A DNA stretch of 64,000 bases from SIG440 sp045120135 (GCA_045120135.1 JBGVEN010000010.1:1-64000); one strand, 5' to 3'. Counted from the stretch's first letter, positions 42,815 through 50,594 are shown. Numbers and translations: made by a program. Notes: generated from the letters alone by a model not told the origin.

Positions 42815-44278
42815 ATGAAATATGTTCTTGGAATTGATTTTGGCGGCGGAGCATCAAAGGTTACTCTTCTTGACGAAACCGGTGTAATTGTTGCAACCAG
42901 TACCGCAGAGTATCCTACATATTATCCCGAGGTTGGATTTGTAGAACAAAAGGCTGAAGACTGGTATGTTGCTGCCAAAGAAAATATTAAAGAAATTTTA
43001 AAAATGAGCGGAATCAACGCTGCAGATATTGCAGCTATCTCATTTGATGCCGCAACACATACGGCAGTTCTGATGGACGAGGACTTTAATGTCCTCTGTC
43101 CTTCTGTTTATTGGACAGATATCCGTTCTGCCGATATAGTGAACGAGTTAAAAGAGAAGCACGGCGAGCTTATCCAAAAGCAGGCATTTCATGCTCCGGG
43201 AACAATCTGGACATTGCCTCAGCTTATGTGGCTTAAACAAAATAAGCCCGAAATAATCGAAAAAACAAAGAAGCTTGTGTTTGAAAAGGATTATGTCCGT
43301 CATATGCTGACCGGAGACTTCTGTACAGACTACATTGACGCTCAGGGCAGTATGCTTTTTGATATGAATACAGGTGCGTGGAGTCCCGAACTTTGCGAAA
43401 TCTGCGGCATTGATATGGAAATTCTTCCCGAAATCAAAAACCCCAAGGATATTGCAGGTTTTGTAACCGAAGATGCGGCAAAGGATACAGGTCTTGCAGC
43501 AGGTACACCCGTGCTCACCGGTACAACAGATACTGTTATGGAAGTGTTTGCGGCAGGTGCAGTAAACGAGGGGAATATTACAGTGAAGCTTGCAACAGCA
43601 GGCAGAATATGCGTTGTTACCGAAGGACCACGTCCTGATCCCAACCTTATAAACTATGCCCATATTGTTGATAAGATGTGGTATCCCGGAACTGCAACAA
43701 AAGCGTGTGCATCATCACTTAGATGGTATCGTGATACCTTTGGTGGTGATTATGCTCAGCTTGATGCTGATGCGGAGCAAATCCCCCTCGGTGCAGGTGG
43801 ACTTATGTATCACCCATACCTGAATGGTGAACTCACTCCGTATAACGATACAAACCTCTGTGGAAGCTTTGTGGGTATCCGTGGTGCGCATACAAAGGCT
43901 CATTTTACCCGTGCAGTGTTAGAGGGCGTAGCACTCTCGTTGCTTGATTGTGTTAAAACCCTCGATGGTATGGACATTTACCGTGACAAAAAGGCTACTC
44001 TTATTGGCGGTGGGGCAAAGAGTAAGGTTTGGCGTCAGATAGTATCAGATTGTCTTGGTATTGAATTTGAGGGCAAGGAATGCTCCGATTCATCATTCGG
44101 CAGCGCAATGCTTGCAGGTATTGCAGCAGGCTTCTGGGAAGACGAAAATGATGCGCTGGCGCATTGTTCAAAAACTTCGTTCACTGTTACACCAAACCCC
44201 GAAAAAACTGCTGAATACGAGAAAATATTCAAAAAATATAAAGCTGTCCACGATGCTCTGGAAGGTATTTACAGATGA
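42815..44278 (+). CDS. xylB: FGGY-family carbohydrate kinase, xylulokinase type
   Basis: 487 residues. GIDFGGGASKVTLLD is the phosphate-1 loop, AAISFDAATHTAVLMD the substrate region, LTGTTDTVMEVFAAGAV the adenosine-binding part, and LIGGGAKSKVWRQIVSDCLG the C-terminal motif. It phosphorylates a ketose or polyol. Usual xylulokinases have a GQMHG motif, which reads DAATH here, so the sugar may not be xylulose. It is coupled by 4-base overlap to the Etf fusion gene. Confidence 0.84.
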   Translation: MKYVLGIDFGGGASKVTLLDETGVIVATSTAEYPTYYPEVGFVEQKAEDWYVAAKENIKEILKMSGINAADIAAISFDAATHTAVLMDEDFNVLCPSVYWTDIRSADIVNELKEKHGELIQKQAFHAPGTIWTLPQLMWLKQNKPEIIEKTKKLVFEKDYVRHMLTGDFCTDYIDAQGSMLFDMNTGAWSPELCEICGIDMEILPEIKNPKDIAGFVTEDAAKDTGLAAGTPVLTGTTDTVMEVFAAGAVNEGNITVKLATAGRICVVTEGPRPDPNLINYAHIVDKMWYPGTATKACASSLRWYRDTFGGDYAQLDADAEQIPLGAGGLMYHPYLNGELTPYNDTNLCGSFVGIRGAHTKAHFTRAVLEGVALSLLDCVKTLDGMDIYRDKKATLIGGGAKSKVWRQIVSDCLGIEFEGKECSDSSFGSAMLAGIAAGFWEDENDALAHCSKTSFTVTPNPEKTAEYEKIFKKYKAVHDALEGIYR

Positions 44279-45627
44279 AAATATTAGTTTTTGCAAAGGT
44301 TTCGGACGGCGACATAAATATTTTTGATAAATGCGCTATCGAGTGTGCTTTGCAGCTTTCCGACGATGTAACAGTAATCAGTATGGGTCCCGAATCTGCA
44401 AAAGGTCCTCTTAGTGAGTTGACACGACTCGGTGTAAAGGTAACGCTCATTTGTGACAGCGTGTATGCAGGCTCTGACACTCTAGCAACCTCGTATATTT
44501 TGTCCCTTGCGGCAAAACGATTTGAATATGATTTGATTATCTGTGGCAGACAGACAACAGATGGCGATACAGCTCAGGTTGGCCCTCAGCTTTCCGCCCG
44601 GCTTGGTATTCCCGTGATTGCAAATGTACTGGAAATTCTGTCTGCTGACAGTGAGATTATCTGCAAAACCCGTGGCGGTGACGAAAAAGCGACTTTTCCG
44701 GCGCTTATCACCGTTGAAAGGATTAACACTCTGCGTTTTCCACGGATGCGCTCAAAAAAGGTCGAAATTGAGGTTCTGACAAATAATGAGCTTGGTGCTG
44801 ATGTGTCCAGATGCGGACTAGACGGTTCGCCGACACAAGTGCTTAAAGTGTTTGAAAACAAGCGCGGAATGCGTAAATGTCAGCTCATAAAGCGCGAAGA
44901 GCTTGACGGACTTGTTGAAAAACTTCGTCATCAGGTAAATGAAGAGATGAATCTTGAGGTTTCCGAAACCAAGTTGAAAGAAGTGTGGATTGTTGGCGAG
45001 GAAGTTCGTAAAGATGCAGAGCGCATTGCCGAAAAAGTAGTTTTTCTTGAAAAGGACAATCCTGAAAAGATTGCAAAACTTATAAAAATCGGCAAACCCG
45101 AGGTTGTTTTATGGAATGCTGATTTATGGGGCAGAAAAAATGCTCCTATTGCTGCGGCAATCCTTGAAGCAGGTCTATGCGCCGATTGTGTAAAGCTTGA
45201 AACAGATGGCGACACATTGTTTATGTATCGACCTGCCAAAAGTGGCAATATTACTGCAAAAATCATCTGCAAGACCAGACCACAGATGGCAACTGTCCGT
45301 ACAGTGAGCCAAAGCTCCGATGTTGTTGTCTCGGCAGGCAAGGGGGTTATGAAGAATTTTGACAAAGTACGGGAATATGCCCAAAGTCTGAATGCTGAAT
45401 TTACAGCATCTCGCGGTATTGTTGATGCGATGTCGTTGCCTCTTGAAATGCAGGTTGGATTGACTGGTAAAACCGTATCGCCCAAAGTATATATTGCGGT
45501 GGGAATTTCGGGTGCTGTTCATCATACCTGTGCAATTGAAAATGCAGGAACAATAATCGCAATCAATCCTGACAAGAATGCGCGAATTTTTGAATATGCA
45601 GATTATGGAATTTTAGAGGAATTTTAA
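44275..45627 (+). CDS. Single-chain EtfB-EtfA fusion electron transfer flavoprotein
   Basis: 450 residues. Residues 1-215 form an EtfB: AKVSDGDINIFDKCAIE, TTDGDTAQVGPQ near 94-105, GLDGSPTQVLKVF near 181. Residues 234-450 are EtfA: VWIVGEEVRKDAERIA, RPAKSGNITAKI, VVSAGKGVMKNFDKV, VGLTGKTVSPKVYIAVGISGAVHH, AINPDKNARIFEYADYG. The EtfA N-terminal Rossmann half is short (about 80 residues against 180) and has no ferredoxin extension. Both subunits are normally separate chains. In this operon it should take electrons from the FAD oxidase/Fe-S pair. There is no stop or frameshift at the junction. Confidence 0.88.
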   Translation: MKILVFAKVSDGDINIFDKCAIECALQLSDDVTVISMGPESAKGPLSELTRLGVKVTLICDSVYAGSDTLATSYILSLAAKRFEYDLIICGRQTTDGDTAQVGPQLSARLGIPVIANVLEILSADSEIICKTRGGDEKATFPALITVERINTLRFPRMRSKKVEIEVLTNNELGADVSRCGLDGSPTQVLKVFENKRGMRKCQLIKREELDGLVEKLRHQVNEEMNLEVSETKLKEVWIVGEEVRKDAERIAEKVVFLEKDNPEKIAKLIKIGKPEVVLWNADLWGRKNAPIAAAILEAGLCADCVKLETDGDTLFMYRPAKSGNITAKIICKTRPQMATVRTVSQSSDVVVSAGKGVMKNFDKVREYAQSLNAEFTASRGIVDAMSLPLEMQVGLTGKTVSPKVYIAVGISGAVHHTCAIENAGTIIAINPDKNARIFEYADYGILEEF

Positions 45628-45650
45628 TAATAGAAAGGTGTGTGCTTTTA

Positions 45651-46454
45651 ATGGAAAGAAAAATAGGCAAAGGTATAACCTATAAAACAGTCGGAAAGGA
45701 ATGGGATGTATACCTTGATATGGCACTTAAAATGCTGGATGTCATTATGAAGAATAATGCGGCAGACAAGGATACAGTTATGATTGTACCCGTAGGTCCG
45801 ACCGACCATTATCCAATCCTTGCAAAGATGATAAACCAGCTCAATGTTTCACTTAAAAGGGTTCATTTCTTCAATATGGACGAATATCTTATTGCTCCAA
45901 CCCAGACAATTGACCCCGACCATTATATGAGCTTCCATAAGAGAATGGAAACAGAATTCTATTCAAGAGTCAATCCGGATTTAGTTATGCCGGAAAGCCA
46001 GAGACATTTCCCTGAGCCCGGCAAGGAACAGGAATATGACGATATGATAAAGAACCTCGGCGGTGTAGACCTCTGTATGGGCGGTCTTGGAATTAACGGG
46101 CACCTTGCATTCAACGAAGCAGCAGAGGAAGATGATCCCATAACAGCAGAGGAATATGCAAATCTCGGAACACGAGTTCTGCCCATTACCCGTGAAACAA
46201 GGACAATCAATGCATACGGCTATCAGCGTGGTGACCTCAGAGGAATGCCTGAATGGTGTATCACAGTTGGTATGAAACAGATTCTTGAGTCAAGAGAAAT
46301 CTACATTGCTCTTAACCGCCCGTGGCAGCATGGTATAGTTAAGCATGTTCTGTTCGACACACCTCAGGCTCAGATTCCAGCAAGTCTTCTCCAGAATCAT
46401 TCAAATACAACAATCTGTTCTTATGCAGAGGTTGCAGAAGGCCTATTCGATTAG
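45651..46454 (+). CDS. NagB-like sugar-phosphate isomerase with altered active site
   Basis: 267 residues, glucosamine-6-phosphate deaminase fold. FNMDEYL keeps the Asp matching E. coli Asp72 (here Asp77). GLGINGHLAFNEA keeps the His and Glu (His151, Glu156), but the residue matching catalytic Asp141 is Asn149. That change argues against normal GlcN6P deamination and for isomerisation or lactone chemistry on another sugar phosphate. ATG 45651 has GAAAGGTG upstream; a GTG 9 bases earlier is in frame. It is the last gene of the operon and is followed by a strong terminator. Confidence 0.82.
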   Translation: MERKIGKGITYKTVGKEWDVYLDMALKMLDVIMKNNAADKDTVMIVPVGPTDHYPILAKMINQLNVSLKRVHFFNMDEYLIAPTQTIDPDHYMSFHKRMETEFYSRVNPDLVMPESQRHFPEPGKEQEYDDMIKNLGGVDLCMGGLGINGHLAFNEAAEEDDPITAEEYANLGTRVLPITRETRTINAYGYQRGDLRGMPEWCITVGMKQILESREIYIALNRPWQHGIVKHVLFDTPQAQIPASLLQNHSNTTICSYAEVAEGLFD

Positions 46455-46456
46455 TC

Positions 46457-46489
46457 AAAAAGCTTGTCCAAAAAAGGACAAGCTTTTTT
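46457..46489 (+). terminator. Terminator of the oxidase/kinase operon
   Basis: AAAAGCTTGTCC pairs with GGACAAGCTTTT around AAAAAA, followed by T. Confidence 0.92.
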
Positions 46490-46559
46490 ATTTTTTTGTA
46501 TGAAAAAGATTGACAATTCTGAAAAATCATAGTATAATATCAAAGTTGACTTATAATCT

Positions 46560-46636
46560 CGAGGTGTGGCTCAGTTTGGTAGAGCGCTGCGTTCGGGACG
46601 CAGAGGTCGCAGGTTCAAATCCTGTCACCTCGACCA
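46560..46636 (+). tRNA. tRNA-Pro (anticodon CGG)
   Basis: 77 bases including encoded CCA. Acceptor CGAGGTG pairs with CACCTCG. The anticodon stem CTGCG/CGCAG holds the loop TTCGGGA with anticodon CGG. The T arm contains GGTTCAAATCC. Its 3' half, next to the integrase gene, is the likely phage attachment core. Confidence 0.95.
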
Positions 46637-46738
46637 AAGACAAGGTCTGTATAAAAACGGTGAAAAGCCGTGATTATGCGGACTTTCTTCTTTTTATTCG
46701 TTAAATACTTTAAAATGATTTGAAGTGATTTTAAACCG

Positions 46739-46760
46739 AAAAAGTAGTCAAAAAGTAGTC
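46739..46760. repeat. Tandem 11-bp repeat, candidate integrase arm sites
   Basis: AAAAAGTAGTC occurs twice in direct succession between the tRNA and the integrase terminator, where arm-type binding sites of a tyrosine integrase would be expected near attL. The rest of 46637-46738 is AT-rich with no gene. Confidence 0.5.
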
Positions 46761-46766
46761 AAATAA

Positions 46767-46788
46767 AAACCGCCTTTTAGGGCGGTTT
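46767..46788 (-). terminator. Terminator of the integrase gene
   Basis: AAACCGCC/GGCGGTTT around TTTTAG; on the minus strand it is followed by TTTATTT. Confidence 0.8.
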
Positions 46789-46791
46789 AAT

Positions 46792-47820
46792 TTAAAATTT
46801 AAATGCATTTAATTTTTCGGCGGTTTCTGCCTTTCTTTTATTTCTTATGTGTGTGTATATTGACCTTGTTGTATTTATATCAGCGTGTCCCATAAGCTCC
46901 TGAGCGTCTTTTTCGTCAATTCCTGCCTCAAATAGCATTGTGGCATATCCGTGTCTTAATTGGTGTGCGGTGATGCTTACATTATACTTTTTTTGATAGT
47001 TTTCCCATTGGCTTTGCAGTTGCTTTTTGGTGTATGGCGAACCGTCATCATTGCAGAATAACAGTCCACGCTTTTTTGTTATTTTTTCTGCAACCCGGTC
47101 AAGTAAAACAACGGACCTTTTACTGCTTTCGGTTTTTGTGGTATTCTCTATTATGGGTTTATTGTTATCGTGTATCAGGTGTTTACTAATTATTATTTCC
47201 TTGTTCTCAAAGTCTATATCTGTTTTTACATCAAGAGCTAATGCCTCGGACATTCTTAGACCTGTATTAAGCAAAAAATAGGGCAAGAAGTCAAAGCCTT
47301 TAAAATTGGCATTAACTATGTCTAATTCTTCATCGGTTGGAATTCTGCGCCGTGTTTGCGGTAAATTAGAAGGAATAGGAATGTCCTGCAGAATGTTATA
47401 TTCAATGTAGCCGTTTAGAATCGCAAACTTGAATATCATATTTAATATACTGTGATGGTTTGCAACGGTCTTTTTGCCATATTTCAATAACGCAAGCTGC
47501 CGGATAAATTTATTGATAACCGGCGCTGTCATTTCCTCAATGTAATATCCGTCAAAATATTCTACAATTCTGTTGTATGCCGCACGGGTGTTTTTGCGGT
47601 AGTTTATATCAGAGATGCGCTCTCTATATTCAGCATTCCATTCGTTGGCAATGTTGGAAAATAAAGTGCGATTTTTTTCTTTAAGTTTAAGGTTTAATAA
47701 CTGCGCGTCAAAATCTTTAAGCGCAAGTCGCTCGGATGAAGCTTTACTGAATAAATATTTTACTGTTCCATCGGGGAGAGTGACACGCTTTTGAAATCGT
47801 CCGTCCGGTCTTCTTTTCAT
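46792..47820 (-). CDS. int: Phage tyrosine-type integrase
   Basis: 342 residues. There is an N-terminal arm-binding region, a SAM-like core-binding domain (about 50-145) and a catalytic domain. Catalytic residues are Arg189 (LLNTGLRMSEAL), His286 and Arg289 (AHQLRHGYATMLFEAG), His312 (LMGHADINTTRSIY) and nucleophile Tyr322. The start ATG at 47820 has AAAGGAG 7 bases upstream; the TTG at 47844 precedes that site. It reads toward tRNA-Pro, the normal arrangement for an element integrated into the tRNA 3' end, and has its own terminator. Confidence 0.95.
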   Translation of the reverse strand: MKRRPDGRFQKRVTLPDGTVKYLFSKASSERLALKDFDAQLLNLKLKEKNRTLFSNIANEWNAEYRERISDINYRKNTRAAYNRIVEYFDGYYIEEMTAPVINKFIRQLALLKYGKKTVANHHSILNMIFKFAILNGYIEYNILQDIPIPSNLPQTRRRIPTDEELDIVNANFKGFDFLPYFLLNTGLRMSEALALDVKTDIDFENKEIIISKHLIHDNNKPIIENTTKTESSKRSVVLLDRVAEKITKKRGLLFCNDDGSPYTKKQLQSQWENYQKKYNVSITAHQLRHGYATMLFEAGIDEKDAQELMGHADINTTRSIYTHIRNKRKAETAEKLNAFKF

Positions 47821-47837
47821 ATATGCATACTCCTTTA

Positions 47838-47867
47838 TTGACAAATTTAAAAAGGATATGCTAAAAT
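47838..47867 (+). promoter_or_regulatory. Promoter of the candidate small RNA
   Basis: TTGACA (47838-47843), 18 bases, TAAAAT (47862-47867), divergent from the integrase gene. Confidence 0.65.
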
Positions 47868-47872
47868 TAACC

Positions 47873-47963
47873 TTGTTATCAGATGTGTTATTTTTAACAT
47901 ATCGGGGGTAAGGGACTATGGTCTCGTACCTGAACCGTCCTGTTGGCGCAGGGCGGTTTTTTG
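47873..47963 (+). ncRNA. Candidate three-hairpin small RNA next to the integrase
   Basis: A good promoter is followed by three successive hairpins. First, GATGTGTTA/TAACATATC around TTTT (47882-47903). Second, GGTA-A-GGGAC/GTCTC-G-TACC around TATG (47907-47930). Third, AACCGTCCTG/CAGGGCGGTT around TTGGCG with a T run (47933-47962), a rho-independent terminator. A 20-codon frame from ATG 47918 exists but runs through the terminator, so a non-coding product is more likely. It lies alone between two minus-strand genes. Confidence 0.5.
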
Positions 47964-48009
47964 TGCTTTTTAATGATTAATTATTTAGGTTATATCATTC
48001 GAGAATAGA

Positions 48010-48684
48010 CTAGTAAAAAAGTTCATCAATTCTGTTTTTTGGAATTATTACTTTGCTTCCATCCATATACTCAAGCTCTATTTCTATAATTTTAGGGTAA
48101 TTACCGCTGTTATTATACCAAGCTGCATCCCAATATGTATTATCTCCATACACTTGCCCTGATTCTATGGGTCCAGTAACCTTTCCTCTAAAAGTATAGT
48201 TGTTTCGTATTTCGCAGGCAACCCTATCATCAACTGCGTTATATAAGTCGCATGCAAAGTGTGCATATTTCACGGTCTTATTGGAAACATTTTTCCATTT
48301 TATATATAAATCAATTCCACCTGCACTATTAGGTTCGGAAGTCCAAACTTTTAAAAGCTGTATATATTCTTTATAGTCAATGTTTTTGGTTTCGCTTTTT
48401 TCATCAGATTTTATATCGTTATACATATTCAGATAAATCTTAGCCATTTCATAATCCATACTATCGGGATATAATTCTTGTATTTCGTTTACCTTTTCTT
48501 CGAACATAGAGTAGTCTTTATCAAAAAAAGCTTCTGTCATTTCATCAACCAATTTTTTGTTTTTATATTCAACAGCGGGAGTATCTTCGGATGTGTCGGA
48601 AATACCTTTGGTTGAAGTGTCTTTATTGGCACATCCGGATAAAACTAAAATTATTCCTATTATTAAAGCAAAAAGTCTTTTCAT
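48010..48684 (-). CDS. Prophage lipoprotein of unknown function
   Basis: 224 residues. Signal peptide with lipobox: MKRLFALIIGIILVLSGC, Cys at 18, then a Ser/Thr/Asp-rich linker, a helical part (40-95), and a C-terminal beta-type region (VDLYIKWKNVSNKTVKYAHFACDL-like, actual start GGIDLYIKWK) resembling FxLYD/FN3-like accessory domains. It should sit on the outer face of the cell membrane. It lies in the lysogeny module and is transcribed with the next membrane protein, so a lysogenic conversion role such as exclusion is possible. No family identified. Confidence 0.7.
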   Translation of the reverse strand: MKRLFALIIGIILVLSGCANKDTSTKGISDTSEDTPAVEYKNKKLVDEMTEAFFDKDYSMFEEKVNEIQELYPDSMDYEMAKIYLNMYNDIKSDEKSETKNIDYKEYIQLLKVWTSEPNSAGGIDLYIKWKNVSNKTVKYAHFACDLYNAVDDRVACEIRNNYTFRGKVTGPIESGQVYGDNTYWDAAWYNNSGNYPKIIEIELEYMDGSKVIIPKNRIDELFY

Positions 48685-48699
48685 AATGATACCTCGTTT

Positions 48700-49407
48700 C
48701 TAATTTTTTGCGTTGTAATTATATAAGCAAGTTTTTGGACTGTTATCGGGTGTTGTTAAATCTATTCGGGTGACTTGTAGTCGCTTGTCTTTTATTGCAC
48801 AGTTTATAGTATAACATTTGTGATTCAACCAAGAAACAATCCAGGCCTTTCCTATTTGATTATCTTTGGTGAAGTATATATTTCCAAATAGAGATTTTTC
48901 CCCGGAAAAGCCACCATCAAGGGTGAATTTTATATAATAAGGGTATTTTGAGAGTTTCCCTGTTTTTGTGAAGGGCGAGTAAATAAAATGAGTAAAGTCG
49001 TCATCAAATTGTCTATTAGGTTTAAAAATTATATTTTCTTTTTTTATACGGGTTATAGGGATGCTGTCACATTTTTGGGATGCTTCATCAAGAAGTATAT
49101 TTACCTGTAATATATCATCCGCTATCGCATCCCAGTACATAGGCGAAATTCCATATATGTCTTCATCGGGGTCGGAATGACAAAGAAAAATCATATTGTT
49201 TATGTCATATTTGAATGTAGGAAGAGGTTGGCTGTTTGTTCGTGGCGGTGCTGGCGCCGGCTTTGGTTCTGCAATGGTTATAGGTGGGACAGTTAATTTT
49301 GAAGGCTTGTTTTGCTTTAAACATTGGGAAGAATCATTGTGCGGTTTATTTTTCTTTAATAAAAATAAGATAACTAAAACAATAGCGATAATTATAAAAA
49401 TAGCCAT
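48700..49407 (-). CDS. Single-pass membrane protein of the prophage lysogeny module
   Basis: 235 residues. An N-terminal membrane helix (residues 1-17, IFIIIAIVLVILFLL) is followed by a KKNK stop, a Pro-rich linker (PPITIAEPKPAPAPP) and a soluble domain of about 160 residues with no motif I know. AGAGGTC precedes the ATG. It is 15 bases upstream of the lipoprotein gene on the same strand, so the two probably work together at the envelope. Confidence 0.65.
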   Translation of the reverse strand: MAIFIIIAIVLVILFLLKKNKPHNDSSQCLKQNKPSKLTVPPITIAEPKPAPAPPRTNSQPLPTFKYDINNMIFLCHSDPDEDIYGISPMYWDAIADDILQVNILLDEASQKCDSIPITRIKKENIIFKPNRQFDDDFTHFIYSPFTKTGKLSKYPYYIKFTLDGGFSGEKSLFGNIYFTKDNQIGKAWIVSWLNHKCYTINCAIKDKRLQVTRIDLTTPDNSPKTCLYNYNAKN

Positions 49408-49474
49408 ATAAAGACCTCTTTTCTTTGGTGTGTATTTTACTGGAAATAATTACCTGCAGATTTTTCGACATACT

Positions 49475-49494
49475 TCGTATATCATTATATACGA
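49475..49494 (+). promoter_or_regulatory. Palindromic operator before the ImmA-like gene
   Basis: TCGTATAT-CATT-ATATACGA, an 8-bp perfect inverted repeat that ends 2 bases before the ribosome site GAGGTG. It lies between divergent genes (48700 minus, 49506 plus) and could control both. Confidence 0.55.
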
Positions 49495-49505
49495 GGTGAT
49501 ATTTT

Positions 49506-50108
49506 ATGGATTATTCAAAATATAAAAGGTCCAGAGATTTGTCGTGGCAGGTGTTAATTGAAAATAATGTAACCGAATTGCCGGTTAAGGTAAGTCGTAT
49601 TTGCAAAAAACTTAATATCCCGGTTATAAGCTATGAAAAAGGATATCAGATAATTAAAACAGCAGGTCTTACGGAGATATGTTCTCAAAGTGATGGCATA
49701 GCATTTAAAGGATGTGTTTTTTACAATCAAGAATGTAGCATTGGCCGTCAACGATTTACTGTTGCTCACGAATTGGGGCATATACTTTTGCATACCCCAA
49801 GTATATATAATCGAGAACCATCTCCAAAAGACAATCCCATAGAGCAGGAAGCAAATGTTTTTGCAAGTAGAATACTTGCACCTGCTTGCGTTTTATGGGG
49901 TCTTGGTGTAACCTCTGCGGATGAAATCTCCCAATTGTGTGATATCAGCCTTGCATCGGCAAAATTTCGCTTGGAGCGGCTTAATGCTCTGTACGAAAGG
50001 GAGAGGGAATTCATAAAACAACGGGGCAAAAGTTGTTTCTTGATGTCTCCTACGGAAAGATTGGTATATAAGCAGTTCCACAATTACATAAATAAGAATA
50101 AACTATAA
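49506..50108 (+). CDS. ImmA/IrrE-family metallopeptidase
   Basis: 200 residues. The zinc protease motif is VAHELGHILLH with His88, Glu89 and His92, and Glu115 in PIEQEANVFASRIL is a likely third ligand. A C-terminal helical region follows (SQLCDISLASAKFRLERL). In ICEBs1 and related phages, ImmA cleaves the XRE repressor to switch on excision. Here the repressor gene is convergent and the two stops overlap by 6 bases, instead of the usual same-strand pair. GAGGTG lies ahead of the ATG. Confidence 0.88.
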   Translation: MDYSKYKRSRDLSWQVLIENNVTELPVKVSRICKKLNIPVISYEKGYQIIKTAGLTEICSQSDGIAFKGCVFYNQECSIGRQRFTVAHELGHILLHTPSIYNREPSPKDNPIEQEANVFASRILAPACVLWGLGVTSADEISQLCDISLASAKFRLERLNALYEREREFIKQRGKSCFLMSPTERLVYKQFHNYINKNKL

Positions 50109-50477
50109 ATCATTATCTTCATCTTTAAGAGCATCAATCATTTTTAAAACAATATTCAGTTTGTCTTTCGGTAGTTCAACTTCTGTTGTTTGCCCGTCTT
50201 TACGGTATACTATAGTATTATCTTTTAGCGCATCGGTTTCGGTGCGCTTTACTTTTTTTGCTGAGTCGGTTTGGCCCAGCAAATAATCTACAGAAACATC
50301 AAAAAGTTTTGCAAGATTTACAACAACAGTATATATAGGGTCTTGAATTCCGTTTTCGTATCTACTTAAAGTGCTTTTGTTCATTTTTGCATCAAATTTT
50401 TGATTGTATAGTTCAACCAATTTGTCCATAGAAAGGTTTTTAGCTTCTCTCAACTCTTTTAGTGTTCTTCCAAACAT
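50103..50477 (-). CDS. XRE-family phage repressor
   Basis: 124 residues. The N-terminal HTH has LKELREAKNLSMDKLVELYNQ, then NKSTLSRYENGIQDPIYTVVVNLAKLFDVSVDYLLG, followed by a short tail with no LexA-type protease domain. That tail (about 70-124) is the likely ImmA cleavage target. GGAGGTGA precedes ATG 50477. It is divergent from the Cro-like gene, with operator-like repeats between, the classic immunity switch. Confidence 0.9.
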   Translation of the reverse strand: MFGRTLKELREAKNLSMDKLVELYNQKFDAKMNKSTLSRYENGIQDPIYTVVVNLAKLFDVSVDYLLGQTDSAKKVKRTETDALKDNTIVYRKDGQTTEVELPKDKLNIVLKMIDALKDEDNDL

Positions 50478-50500
50478 TTTATCACCTCCGCAACAGCATA

Positions 50501-50594
50501 TTATCATAAACGATAACGAAAATCAAGTATTTTATAATAAAAATAAAAAATTTTAAAAAAAGTTGTTGACAAAGCAACAAACTTGTGTTATCAT
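50501..50594 (+). promoter_or_regulatory. Lysis/lysogeny switch region: Cro promoter and operators
   Basis: Promoter TTGACA (50566-50571), 17 bases, TATCAT (50589-50594). TTGTTG-N6-CAACAA (50563-50580) lies over the -35. TTATC-N6-GATAA (50501-50516) lies near the repressor start, and a further TTATCAT half site forms the -10. These are good binding sites for the repressor and Cro-like protein. Confidence 0.6.

Noticed and set aside
46510..46704. 64-codon frame across tRNA-Pro
   Set aside because: It runs straight through the tRNA gene and has no ribosome site.
47918..47980. 20-codon toxin-like peptide frame in the small RNA region
   Set aside because: It crosses a strong terminator and lacks a membrane helix typical of small toxins; kept only as an alternative.
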